Of a DNA stretch of 64,000 nt, positions 15,787 through 23,910 are shown one piece after another (positions within the stretch are counted from its first letter, which is position 1; every line of letters begins with the position of its first letter). The stretch is from Phenylobacterium glaciei (GTDB taxonomy: Bacteria; Pseudomonadota; Alphaproteobacteria; Caulobacterales; Caulobacteraceae). A program made the translations under genes and the position numbers. Under the pieces are notes generated by a model. That model was given only the letters and a program-made list of their open reading frames with translations. It was not told where the DNA came from and did not search any database. Location: positions 3,249,501 to 3,313,500 of the forward strand of contig NZ_JAGSGD010000001.1 of assembly GCF_016772415.1 (NCBI RefSeq), in the 5' to 3' direction.

Positions 15787-17862
15787 GTGAAAAAGCTGTT
15801 GCTCGCCACCGTCGCCCTTGCGGCTCTTCCGACCGCGACATTTGCGTCTGAAGCGGACGGCCACGAGGTCAGCGCGATCATCGTCACCGGCAAGGCGATC
15901 GGCTACAAGGCGGTCAACTCGGTCACGGCGACAAAGACCAATACCCCCTTGCTGGACGTTCCGCAGTCGATCTCGGTGGTGACGCGCGAACGGCTTGACG
16001 ATCAGGCGCAGCGCAGCATGGCCGATGTCCTGCGGTATGTGCCGGGCACAACCGTGGGCCAGGGCGAAGGCAACCGCGACCAGATCACCTTGCGGGGCCA
16101 GAACACCTCCGCCGACTTCTTCCTCGATGGTGTGCGCGATGACGTGCAGTACTACCGCAGCCTCTACAACATCGAGCGGGTGGAAATCCTGAAAGGCCCC
16201 TTCGCGCTGATTTTCGGGCGCGGCGGCAGCGGCGGCATCATCAACCGCGTGCAGAAAACGCCGACCGCCGATGGGCTTGCGGTCCGCGGTAGCGTCAGCG
16301 CCAACACCTTCGGCGCGTGGGACTTGGCCGCCGACATCAACGCCCCGATCAGCGACAATGCCGCCTTCCGACTGAATGCGACCTACGAAAGCCTGGACAA
16401 TCACCGCGATTTCTTCGGCGGCGAGCGCTATGCGATCAACCCCTATCTGGCGGTCGATATGGGGCCCTGGAAGCTTGGCCTGTCCTATGAATATGTGAAC
16501 GATGATCGTGTGACCGATCGCGGCGTGCCGTCGATCGCGACGCTTACGGGCCAGCCCAACCGGCCGATCACCGGCTATCGCGACACATTCTTCGGAACGC
16601 CGGGCGTCAACCGCGCCGGGCTGGAAGCCCATATCGTCAAGGCGCGGCTGGATGGCGAACTGACCGAGACTCTGAACTGGTCGACCACGCTGCTCTATGG
16701 TGACTATGACAAGTACTACACCAACGTCTATCCCAATGGCCCAGCCACGGGGCAGACCGGAACGGTGGCGCTGTTCAGCTATACTGACCCTACCCGGCGT
16801 CAGAACCTTATCGCCCAGACAAATCTGGTCTGGGATGTGGATTTAGGTTCTGTCAGCAACAAGATACTGCTGGGCCTGGAATATGGGGATCAGGATTCAG
16901 TCAACCAGAGACGTAACGGAACGCTGTCCAACAGCACGTTGAACCTTGCCAATATCGCCTATCCTAAGGTGACCTTCGGCCCGTTGGTCCGCAACACCGA
17001 ATCGAACGTGCAGTTCGCCTCAGCCTATGCCCAGGACCAGATCAGCTTTGGCGAGCATGTGGATGTCGTCGTCGGGGTTCGCTATGATCGGTTTGAGATC
17101 AAGGGCGTCGATCTGATCGGCACGCCGCGCCCATTCGCGCGCACCGACGAGAAGGTCAGCCCGCGCATCGGCCTGATTTTCAAACCCGCGGAAAACATCT
17201 CTATCTATGGCAGCTACAGCCAATCCTTCCTGCCGCGCTCGGGCGATCAGTTCCTGACGATGTCGGCGGCGCAGCAGAACCTCGCGCCGGAGAAATTCAC
17301 CAACTACGAATTGGGCGCGAAATGGGACCTACGTCCCGACCTCAATGTCACCCTGGCGCTGTTCCAGCTTGATCGCACCAACGCCACGACGCCCGATCCG
17401 AACAATGTGACGGCCACGATCAACATTGGTGAAACCCGCACCAAGGGTGTCGAGCTGGCGCTGATCGGCCGGATCACGCCCAAATGGCAGATGAGCAGTG
17501 GCTACACCTACCAGGATGCTCAACTGAGCGGCAACGGCTTCGTGCAGCTGGCGCAGGCGCCCAAACACCAGATCGCGGTGTGGAACCGCTATGACGTCAA
17601 CAGCCGGTTCGGCCTGGGTCTTGGCGTGGTGCGCCAGTCCAGCCAATTCGCCGCGATCCGCACCTCGACGACGACAACCCTGCTGCCGGCGTTCACGCGC
17701 GTCGACGCCGCGCTGTTCTTTGAGGCGACCGATCGGCTCGAATTGCAGGTCAACATCGAGAACCTGCTCAACGAGGCGTATTTCTCCGATGCGCACAACA
17801 ACAACAACATCACCCCAGGCGCTCCGATAAACGCCCGGTTCACCGTCCGATCGAGGTTCTGA
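15787..17862 (+). CDS. TonB-dependent siderophore receptor
   Basis: About 691 residues from GTG 15787, which has AAGG seven bases upstream and gives a clean signal peptide (MKKLLLATVALAALPTATFA). A TonB-box-like VSAIIVTG follows. The plug domain has DVPQSISVVTRERL and IERVEILKGPFALIFGRGGSGGIIN, typical of ferric-siderophore receptors of the FhuA/FcuA type, and the beta-barrel ends in the expected aromatic residue (TVRSRF). It imports a ferric chelate across the outer membrane with TonB-ExbBD energy. Codon use is visibly less GC-biased than in the neighbours, and transposon scraps follow, so recent acquisition is plausible. No Fur box was identified. Confidence 0.93.
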   Translation: MKKLLLATVALAALPTATFASEADGHEVSAIIVTGKAIGYKAVNSVTATKTNTPLLDVPQSISVVTRERLDDQAQRSMADVLRYVPGTTVGQGEGNRDQITLRGQNTSADFFLDGVRDDVQYYRSLYNIERVEILKGPFALIFGRGGSGGIINRVQKTPTADGLAVRGSVSANTFGAWDLAADINAPISDNAAFRLNATYESLDNHRDFFGGERYAINPYLAVDMGPWKLGLSYEYVNDDRVTDRGVPSIATLTGQPNRPITGYRDTFFGTPGVNRAGLEAHIVKARLDGELTETLNWSTTLLYGDYDKYYTNVYPNGPATGQTGTVALFSYTDPTRRQNLIAQTNLVWDVDLGSVSNKILLGLEYGDQDSVNQRRNGTLSNSTLNLANIAYPKVTFGPLVRNTESNVQFASAYAQDQISFGEHVDVVVGVRYDRFEIKGVDLIGTPRPFARTDEKVSPRIGLIFKPAENISIYGSYSQSFLPRSGDQFLTMSAAQQNLAPEKFTNYELGAKWDLRPDLNVTLALFQLDRTNATTPDPNNVTATINIGETRTKGVELALIGRITPKWQMSSGYTYQDAQLSGNGFVQLAQAPKHQIAVWNRYDVNSRFGLGLGVVRQSSQFAAIRTSTTTTLLPAFTRVDAALFFEATDRLELQVNIENLLNEAYFSDAHNNNNITPGAPINARFTVRSRF

Positions 17863-17874
17863 TGAGCCGTTAGG

Positions 17875-18033
17875 GCGGAGGCTTGGCGCGGGTCGAGCCT
17901 GCACGCCTGCCTGGGCCGCGACGAGACCATCGGGCGCCCGGTCGGGGACGCGGCGTTGCTGGCGGAGCTCGAGGCCCGGTCAGGCCGGTCGCCGGCGGCC
18001 GCCAAGCGCGGGCCTAAGCCGCAGGTGAGTTGA
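17875..18033 (+). pseudogene. C-terminal remnant of a REP-associated tyrosine transposase
   Basis: A 52-codon frame with no start ends at TGA 18031. Its translation runs WRGSSLHACLGRD, then IGRPVGDAALLAELEARSGR and ends KRGPKPQVS. The W..SSL.A.LGRD...RP.G...LE..TGR..KRGPKPK pattern is the C-terminus of RAYT (IS200-like Y1) transposases. The catalytic HUH and Tyr part is missing. It lies directly after the siderophore receptor. Confidence 0.6.
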
Positions 18034-18057
18034 ATGCACTGCCAGTGTAACTGGTGA

Positions 18058-18789
18058 TCACCCCGTCACGCGGGAGGGGCCGGCCGTCGCGTGACCGGTG
18101 GCCAGGAGCGCCTCGAACACCCCCTCCCCGGCCGGCGCGGGACGGCGAAGCCCGCTCTTGATGGCTGCCAGACCCTGACCCGGATAGCCGGCCAGCCGGA
18201 TGGCCAGGGCCTGAGCTTCGGTCGTGACCTCCGCGTCGGCCACCAGCTTGTGGACCAGGCCAAGCCGCCACAGGTCCGCCGCCGGGACGCGGGTTGCGCC
18301 CAGGGCGAGCTGGGCGGCCACCGCCTCGCTGGTCTTCAGGCGCAGCCAGGCCAGGTTCATGGGGGCGTACATGCCGATGGCCGCCTCCCCCACCAGCAGA
18401 TAGGCGCCCTCCCCGGCCACCAGCAGGTCGCAGGCCAGGGCCAGGGCGGCGCCGGCATTGATGGCGAACCGCTCCAGGGCCCCGACGATCACGGCGGGGC
18501 AGCGATAGAGCTCGCGGTGGAAGCCGGCCCATTCCTCCGGCCAGTCCGCCAGCCAGTCGGGCGCGGGACGGGCGGCGAAGGCGTCCACATCCAGTCCCGA
18601 ACAGAAGGCGCCGCCCTCCCCCCGCAGGACGATGACCCGGGCCCCGCCCGCGAGCAGCTGGGCCAGCCCCGCCCGCAGCTCGCTCACCATCGGTCCGGCC
18701 AGGGCGTTGCGTCGGTCGGGCCGCGCCAGGATCAACTCACCCCAACCCTCGTGAAGCTCGACGCGGGCGGCGGGGGGGTCTTGGGTCAT
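18058..18789 (-). CDS. Enoyl-CoA hydratase/isomerase family protein
   Basis: The 243-residue crotonase-fold protein has the oxyanion segment GGAFCSGLDVDAF and the second motif LERFAINAGAALALACDLLVAGEGA. In the position of the usual glycine-rich NG.A.GGG loop it reads NAGAALALACD, which is acceptable, while the catalytic Glu region (GEAAIGMYAPMNLAWL) has replacements. Hydratase activity is therefore uncertain, and an isomerase or hydrolase role is possible. Start MTQDPP at 18789, with GGA eight bases upstream. No catabolic partner is adjacent. Confidence 0.85.
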   Translation of the reverse strand: MTQDPPAARVELHEGWGELILARPDRRNALAGPMVSELRAGLAQLLAGGARVIVLRGEGGAFCSGLDVDAFAARPAPDWLADWPEEWAGFHRELYRCPAVIVGALERFAINAGAALALACDLLVAGEGAYLLVGEAAIGMYAPMNLAWLRLKTSEAVAAQLALGATRVPAADLWRLGLVHKLVADAEVTTEAQALAIRLAGYPGQGLAAIKSGLRRPAPAGEGVFEALLATGHATAGPSRVTG

Positions 18790-18908
18790 GGCGGCGTCCA
18801 ATCTGGCGGACCAGGGCGCAGAGCCGAGGGCCCGGGCCAAGTCAGCTGTCAGTATGCCGCGATACCCGGGAGGTCCAAGCGTCAGATCAGGGCGTCAGCG
18901 GGAACCGG

Positions 18909-19003
18909 TTCGTGGGGTTCGTGTGGTTCGTGGATAATCCTGTTCCGCCTTGCGGGCGTCGCGGCTTGGAGAGTTGAACCACGAACCCCACGAACCCAAC
19001 GAA
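18909..19003. repeat. REP-like inverted repeat of GAAC/GTTC heptamers
   Basis: The left arm (18909-18933) is three repeats of TTCGTGG-type units, and the right arm (18979-19003) has CCACGAA, CCCCACGAA and CCCAACGAA. The arms are nearly complementary and enclose about 45 bases. Transposase C-terminal fragments lie on both sides (17875 and 19027), consistent with a RAYT-associated REP element. Confidence 0.6.
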
Positions 19004-19026
19004 CAGTGGGCCAGACCAAGGGTGGG

Positions 19027-19125
19027 GATGACCCACGTCTCAGCTTCGCGGCAGCCAAGCGCGGCCTCAAGCCGAAAGCGGTCCCCGGCGATGAGGACGG
19101 CCTATTTCCTAGGGCGTCACAGTGA
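19027..19125 (+). pseudogene. Possible second transposase C-terminal scrap
   Basis: A frame without a start reads DDPRLSFAAAKRGLKPKAV and ends at TGA 19123. The AAAKRGLKPK string matches the AAAKRGPKPQ tail of the fragment at 17875-18033. It is too short to classify alone. Confidence 0.3.
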
Positions 19126-19131
19126 TGCCAG

Positions 19132-19160
19132 TTTATGCATTTGATATCGCGTCACTGTAA
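19132..19160. promoter_or_regulatory. GATATC-centred conserved motif, copy 1
   Basis: On the minus strand this reads TTACAGTGACGCGATATCAA followed by ATGCATAAA. It matches copies at 23372-23400 and 25823-25842. Outside it, ACAGTGA (19119-19125) and TCACTGT (19151-19157) form an inverted pair. There is no gene over it; function unknown. Confidence 0.45.
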
Positions 19161-19336
19161 TACAGGCAAGACCAAGATTGGATTCTGGTGCGTGGTGGTC
19201 GGCCGCCGTCCGAACGCCGAGCTGGTCTTCGTCACAGCCTCTCCGCCTGAGTGCGGCGCGATGGTGTTGGGGGCTATCGACGGGATGTCGAAGCCTTAGG
19301 GTCGGATTGAGGGCACGGTCACCGGAGTATCCGTCG

Positions 19337-19927
19337 CTAACCGGCGCGGTTGGTCGCCTCAAGCGCCCGGATCAGCAGATCCTGAGCGGCGGCGAGCGTG
19401 GCCTTACGAGACGCGCCCCGTTCCACCTGGTCGGCGGTTTCATGCAGCACGGCGAAAACCAGAACGGCCGTCATCTTCGGGTCGACCACGGCGAAGGCGC
19501 CGGCCGTCACCCCTTGGGTGATCAGATCGGCAAGTCTGTGGATCACGTCATGTCGCGTCCGCCGCGGCGGCGCCTGGCCGACAGGCCCATGAAGGAGAGC
19601 CTGGTGAAGGCCCTCCATTCCAAGCGTCATGTCGACGAAGAGTTCAGGCAGGCCGGACACGAGATCGCGCCAATCGCGGGCGCTGTTCGCCCAGGCCGAG
19701 AACCGCTGATCGAGTTGTGCAAACACCCGCTCACGCAGGGCATGTAGCAGCGCCTCCCAGGTCTCGAAGTACACGTAGAACGTGCCCCGGCCCGCGCCAG
19801 CCTCGCGGACAATGTCCTCGACGCGAGCCGTGTCGCCCAGCCGGCGGATGACAGCCTCCGCGGCGTCCAGCAGTTCCTCACGGCGGTCGGCCGGAGACAG
19901 ACGTCGGCGGACGGGAACGCGGGACAT
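19337..19927 (-). CDS. TetR family transcriptional regulator
   Basis: The 196-residue repressor has the N-terminal helix-turn-helix: RREELLDAAEAVIRRLG, then VEDIVREAGAGRGTFYVYFETWEALLHAL, the standard TetR recognition-helix region. The C-terminal ligand domain is variable. ATG at 19927 starts MSRVPVRRRLSP. It is divergent from a lipoprotein hydrolase with 98 bases between starts, and that gap holds two near-identical operator-like repeats. It therefore probably represses itself and the hydrolase-oxidoreductase unit. Confidence 0.92.
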   Translation of the reverse strand: MSRVPVRRRLSPADRREELLDAAEAVIRRLGDTARVEDIVREAGAGRGTFYVYFETWEALLHALRERVFAQLDQRFSAWANSARDWRDLVSGLPELFVDMTLGMEGLHQALLHGPVGQAPPRRTRHDVIHRLADLITQGVTAGAFAVVDPKMTAVLVFAVLHETADQVERGASRKATLAAAQDLLIRALEATNRAG

Positions 19928-19963
19928 GACGGGACAACTCCGTGACAAAGCCCAAGTCATCAC

Positions 19964-20010
19964 ACTATTGACTGCATGTCATTACGAGTACTATTGACTG
20001 TGTGTCATTA
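19964..20010. promoter_or_regulatory. Twin TetR-type operators
   Basis: A 21-base sequence occurs twice in direct orientation (19964-19984 and 19990-20010), differing at two positions. Each copy contains an inverted repeat TGAC-N5-GTCA (TGACTGCATGTCA and TGACTGTGTGTCA). The 26-base period is about 2.5 helical turns. They lie between the divergent TetR and hydrolase genes, the second ending 15 bases before the hydrolase ATG. Confidence 0.75.
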
Positions 20011-20025
20011 GAGGGGCTCAGAACC

Positions 20026-21078
20026 ATGTCGCGACAAGCCGTGCAGTGGGTCAATCGTTGGCTGTGGATTTTGCTGCTAGGCGGCCTGCTATCGGCGTGC
20101 GCTCTGGCCTCGACCCATGCGGCGCCGATCCACCGCGAAGAACAGATCGCTGTCCCTGGAGGGCGGCTGTTCGCCTTGGTGCGCGGCGAAAACCCGAAGG
20201 CGCCGATCCTGGTCTGGCTGCACGGGGGACCGGGTGGAGCAGAGCGACCTTTGTTCCGGCTCTACAACACAGCGCTCGAACGACGTTTCGTGGTGGTCTA
20301 TCTCGATCAGCGCGGGGCGGGGCGATCTTTCGATGCAAAGGCCGACCCTCGCGCCCTGACCATCGCCCGGCACGTGAAGGATCTCGACCTCGTCGTGGAT
20401 CAGATTTGCCGGGAACAGGGCCAGTCAAAGGTTGTCTTGCTCGGCCACTCCTGGGGGTCGGCTCTTGGCTTATTCTATGCCCAGGCCCACCCCGAGAAGG
20501 TCTCCGCCTTCATCGGCGTGGGCCAGGTGAGTTCGGAGATTGGTCGCCAATGGTCGCAGCACCGCTTCGTCGAGGATGCGGCGCGGGGTCGAGGCGACGC
20601 GCAAGCCCTTGGCCGCCTGAGGGCGATCGGGCCACCGCCCTACAGCGCCGCGCGCGAGATCGCCACCCAGCGGCTGGTTGAACGGTTCGGCGGCTATTAT
20701 CGGGTCATGCCCGACATGAAGAAGGTCATCGCGCGCGGCATCCTGCAGGGCTATGTCCGGCCCTGGGAACTCAAGCAGATCTTCCGGGGCAATGCGGTGT
20801 CCCTGGAGGCCATGAACGACGAAATTCTGAAGCTCGACTTACCGACGCAGGTCCCCGAGATCCGCGTTCCCGTGGCCTTTTTGCTCGGCCGCTATGATCG
20901 ACAGGTAGATTCCCGCTTAGCCGCCGACTACTTCCAGCGCTTGAGGGCGCCGGCCAAGATCGTCGTCTGGTTCGAGAACAGCGCGCATAACGCACCCTTC
21001 GAGGAGCCGGACCTGTTCGTCGCGACCGTGCCCCGGGTCGCGCGACAGCTCGGCGTCGCCGTCGGGCCTCCGCAGTGA
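20026..21078 (+). CDS. Alpha/beta-hydrolase lipoprotein (proline iminopeptidase-like)
   Basis: The 350-residue protein starts MSRQAVQW, with GAGGGG nine bases upstream. It has a hydrophobic N-terminus ending in a lipobox (GGLLSAC), so it is likely a lipoprotein. The hydrolase fold shows the oxyanion loop HGGPGG, the nucleophile in LGHSWGSALG, Asp in LLGRYDRQVD and His near ENSAHNAPFEEP. The HGGPGG plus GHSWGS pair is typical of proline iminopeptidase-like (S33) enzymes. Downstream, the oxidoreductase GTG overlaps this stop (GTGA). The last 150 bases are duplicated at 23057-23213. Confidence 0.9.
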   Translation: MSRQAVQWVNRWLWILLLGGLLSACALASTHAAPIHREEQIAVPGGRLFALVRGENPKAPILVWLHGGPGGAERPLFRLYNTALERRFVVVYLDQRGAGRSFDAKADPRALTIARHVKDLDLVVDQICREQGQSKVVLLGHSWGSALGLFYAQAHPEKVSAFIGVGQVSSEIGRQWSQHRFVEDAARGRGDAQALGRLRAIGPPPYSAAREIATQRLVERFGGYYRVMPDMKKVIARGILQGYVRPWELKQIFRGNAVSLEAMNDEILKLDLPTQVPEIRVPVAFLLGRYDRQVDSRLAADYFQRLRAPAKIVVWFENSAHNAPFEEPDLFVATVPRVARQLGVAVGPPQ

Positions 21079-22418
21079 CCGAGAGTAAGGCCGCCGGGAT
21101 CTATGACCCCATTGGTCCCTGGTCGCGATCGCCCCTAGATCCGCAGCCCGCCTTGGTGGGAGACCTGAAGGCCGATGTGGCGATCGTTGGCGGGGGGTAT
21201 CTGGGGCTTTCAGCGGCACTTCGTCTGCGCCGCGCCGGTTGTGAGGTGGCTTTGCTCGAGCAGAGCTTCTGCGGCGCTGGCGCGAGCGGCCGCAATGCAG
21301 GTCACCTCACGCCGACGATCGGGAAAGACGTCTACACTTGCCTACGCCAATGGGGCGTTGAGCGTGGACTGGCTCTGGCGGCGTTCGCCGAAGCGGCCGT
21401 GGACGCGACTGAGGCCAGGATCGCGGCGTTGAACATCGACTGCGACTATGTGGGCAACGGCAACATCGTAGCCGGTCTGCATCCCGCCCATCGTAAACCT
21501 CTGGAGGCGGCGGCGGCGGCAATGTCCGCAGCCGGCCTGCCCACCAGCTTCCTAGAGGACCGGGATCTGCGCGCGCGTGGCCTTCCACGCGCGTTCCGGT
21601 TCGGCCTGTTGGAGCGGCGAGGGGGACATCTCAATCCCGGAAAATATGCCCGTGGCCTTCGATTCGCCGCCCTAGCCGCAGGAGTCAAAATCTTCGAACA
21701 CACCGCCGTCACTGGGGTGAGGGAGGGGCCTCAGCCCCGCCTGCGCACCGCCATGGGTCATGTCAGCGCTAAGCAGGTCCTCATCGCGACAAACGCCTAT
21801 GTGCAGCCTGACCTGGCGGGAGCGGCGGGACGGATCCTTCCATTGCGCGTGACGCTGTTCCAAACCGAACCCTTGAGTAGCATGCAGCGCCAAGGTCTTG
21901 GCTGGCCGGGTGGCGAGGGTGTCTACACCGCCCATGAGATCATGGAGAGCTACAGGATTACCCCGGAAGGGCGCCTCGTTGGGGGATCGAAGTGAGTGTC
22001 GTTTGGGTCCGGCGGTCCCGAGACTGAACGGCCCCGCGACGCCGATTTGGCGCGATACGATGCCCTGGTGGCCCAGCGCTTCCCTGAGGCGCCTGGCCTG
22101 GCGATCAATGCCTATTGGAGTGGGTGGATTGGCGCCACTGTCGACCACCTGCCGATCCACGGTTCAACGTCCCACTGGGGGAATGTTCACTACGCCCTTG
22201 GGTGCAACGGCCACGGGATCGCCTTGGCGAGCTATCTCGGCGAGGCGATCGCAGAGCGGATTCTTGGCCTTCCTCGCCTCGACCTTGAGGTGTTCCGCAG
22301 ATGGGTCCCAAACATCCCCACGGCTGCGCTACGTTGGGTGGCGTTCCGCGCCGTCGCCTTGCCGCTCGAACAACGCGACAAACAACTTGATCGTGAGATC
22401 CCACGGCTGCGCCGCTGA
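21075..22418 (+). pseudogene. FAD-dependent amine/amino-acid oxidoreductase, split by an in-frame TGA
   Basis: Two open frames in the same register are separated only by TGA 21993-21995. The first (306 residues) has the FAD dinucleotide motif VAIVGGGYLGLSAALRLRRAG and continues to GRLVGGSK. The second resumes VSFGSGGPETERP and carries the C-terminal FAD-contact segment HWGNVHYALGCNGHGIALA. Together they make a normal DadA/PuuB-like oxidoreductase of about 446 residues. It starts with GTG overlapping the hydrolase stop, so the two genes are translationally coupled. The stop is either a real nonsense mutation or a sequence error; nothing suggests selenocysteine. Confidence 0.85.
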
Positions 22419-22472
22419 CCTGCGACCTCGCTTTGCGCGCCGGCCGGTCGAACTTTAGTGATGGAGCACAAG

Positions 22473-22952
22473 ATGCAAGACTCTGACATAGCGCAAGCTT
22501 GGCTGAAGCGACTAGTTGGCGATTGGTCGTACGAACTGGTCACGACCGACACGTCCGATCATCCCGGCGCTACGGTAACCGGAAACGAGACGATCAAGGC
22601 TGTTGGCGATGCGTGGGTGTGCATCGAGAACAGCGGTCGGGGCTCGGACGGGAGCGCATCACATTCGGTTACAATGCTTGGCTTCAACCCCAATACAGGG
22701 CGCTTTTCGGGCGCAGTTGCGGGCACGGCGGCGCCGGTGCTCTTTGTCTACGAAGGGGTGCTGGGTATCGATTTAACGTCTTTGATCCTGGAGACCGAAG
22801 GTCCGGCGATGACCGAGGGCCGGTCGATGGACAGGTATCGGGACGTCCTCTCAACACAAGACGGGAACAGTCGTAAAACAAGCGCACAAGTGCTCGACAG
22901 TCACGGCGAATGGCGAGAGTTCATGGTCACGCGCTACACGCGAAAAGCGTAG
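22473..22952 (+). CDS. DUF1579 family protein
   Basis: The 159-residue protein matches the DUF1579 pattern: LKRLVGDWSYE at the start, then an ETIKAVGDAWVCIENSG strand, SVTMLGFNPNTGRFSG and a YRDVL strand near the end. This is a lipocalin-like beta-barrel family of unknown function, often encoded with regulators of small-molecule responses. Start at 22473 because GGAG lies six bases upstream; ATG 22461 is an alternative. It follows the broken oxidoreductase by about 50 bases. Confidence 0.85.
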   Translation: MQDSDIAQAWLKRLVGDWSYELVTTDTSDHPGATVTGNETIKAVGDAWVCIENSGRGSDGSASHSVTMLGFNPNTGRFSGAVAGTAAPVLFVYEGVLGIDLTSLILETEGPAMTEGRSMDRYRDVLSTQDGNSRKTSAQVLDSHGEWREFMVTRYTRKA

Positions 22953-23056
22953 GCGGGTCGCGTCAATAAGCGCCCATTGGGGATAGATGCTGTGGGCCGC
23001 CTGGACGCGCCGGATAGTTGGAATCCCGGTGCAGTCCATGCTCCTGTCCCCGTATT

Positions 23057-23213
23057 CCCGACTATTTTCCAGCGCTTGAGAGCGCCGGCCAAGATCGTCG
23101 TCTGGTTCGAGAACAGCGCCCATAACCCACCCTTCGAGGAGCCGGACCTGTTCGTCGCGACCGTGCCCCGGGTCGCGCGACAGCTCGGCGTCGCCCTCGG
23201 GCCTGCGCCGTGA
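23057..23213 (+). pseudogene. Duplicated 3' end of the alpha/beta-hydrolase gene
   Basis: From about 23057 to the TGA at 23211 the sequence is almost identical to the last 155 bases of the hydrolase gene (20924-21078), with one inserted T near the start and a handful of substitutions. It encodes FQRLRAPAKIVVWFENSAHN and the rest of that C-terminus. The upstream part of the gene is absent, so this is a truncated second copy. Confidence 0.9.
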
Positions 23214-23300
23214 TCGAAGGGCCGGGCCGAGGGGACTCCAGGTGATGGCGCTCCGGCGGGCGTGGGAAACAGTACGGCGACACCTTACCTATTGCCCCGG

Positions 23301-23369
23301 ACGCTTCGCCGGCCTGACACCACCGGCTGGCCCCCAGCCGACGCCGAGTTCGTCGTCAGCATGGAGCAC
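23301..23369 (+). pseudogene. Possible IS630-family transposase scrap
   Basis: A short frame reads GWPPADAEFVVSMEH. This resembles the IS630 transposase segment (IPPEA.AEFV..MEDVL) just before the catalytic DE region. No ends, target duplication or other part of the element are visible. Confidence 0.35.
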
Positions 23370-23371
23370 AC

Positions 23372-23400
23372 TTACGGTGACGGGATATCAATTGTATGAA
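23372..23400. promoter_or_regulatory. GATATC-centred conserved motif, copy 2
   Basis: Reads TTACGGTGACGGGATATCAA then TTGTATGAA. It matches the minus-strand copy at 19132-19160 at most positions over 29 bases and the copy at 25823-25842 over about 20. It lies about 75 bases past the HxlR gene end. Confidence 0.45.
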
Positions 23401-23472
23401 TTTGGACTGGAATCCTTCGCAGCCGCTCTGGCACACTGACAGGCCGGAATCGCCGGAATCCCACGCGACTCC

Positions 23473-23823
23473 TCAGGCCTCGTCCGGAGGCCGCGTGACG
23501 GCGCGCGCCCAGCGGTCGGCGAAGACGTAGAGCGGTCGGAAGGCCGTCAGAAGCTCGTCACCCAGCGGCGTCAGCCCATAGCCCTCGGGGCCAAGCTCGA
23601 CGATCTGACCGTCTCGCAGGTCGTTGATCCTGGCCTGGAGCACCGTGGGAGACAGGTCACCGGCGGCGCTGCGGAGGGCTCGCGACGAGAGCGGGCCAGC
23701 GCGGAGTTCCCACAGGATTCTCAAGGTCCAGCGGCCGCCCAGCAGATCGAGGAGCGCCATGATCGCGCGGCGGTCCCCGACCCGCGGGGTCTCGACCCGT
23801 TTGGTTTCGAAGGCGTCACCCAT
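23473..23823 (-). CDS. HxlR family helix-turn-helix regulator
   Basis: The 116-residue protein has the HxlR winged-helix pattern: ALLDLLGGRWTLRILWELRAGPLSSRALRSAAGDLSPTVLQARINDLRD, followed by the wing EGYGLTPLGDEL. Members usually sense redox or electrophile stress and regulate a divergent gene. Here the divergent neighbour is a carboxymuconolactone-decarboxylase-fold protein, a common target type. There is no Cys in this copy, so classical thiol sensing is unlikely. The 87-base gap has GCTATC-type inverted repeats. Confidence 0.92.
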   Translation of the reverse strand: MGDAFETKRVETPRVGDRRAIMALLDLLGGRWTLRILWELRAGPLSSRALRSAAGDLSPTVLQARINDLRDGQIVELGPEGYGLTPLGDELLTAFRPLYVFADRWARAVTRPPDEA

Positions 23824-23853
23824 GGCACGGCCCTGCCTCTTCCGCCCTTGCGT

Positions 23854-23896
23854 TGCTATCGTTTTAATAGCATTTGTCGGCTACTCATTCGATAGC
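23854..23896. promoter_or_regulatory. Inverted repeats between hxlR-like and CMD genes
   Basis: TGCTAT and ATAGCA flank CGTTTTA (23854-23872), and a further GATAGC half-site at 23891-23896 pairs with GCTATC. The cluster lies in the only AT-rich stretch of the divergent promoter region, 30 bases from the HxlR ATG, as expected of an HxlR operator. Confidence 0.55.
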
Positions 23897-23910
23897 AGGA
23901 CCCGTCGCCC

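Noticed and set aside
21993-21995. TGA as a selenocysteine codon
   Set aside because: No SECIS-like hairpin directly after it, the family does not use selenocysteine and the position is not a catalytic Cys.
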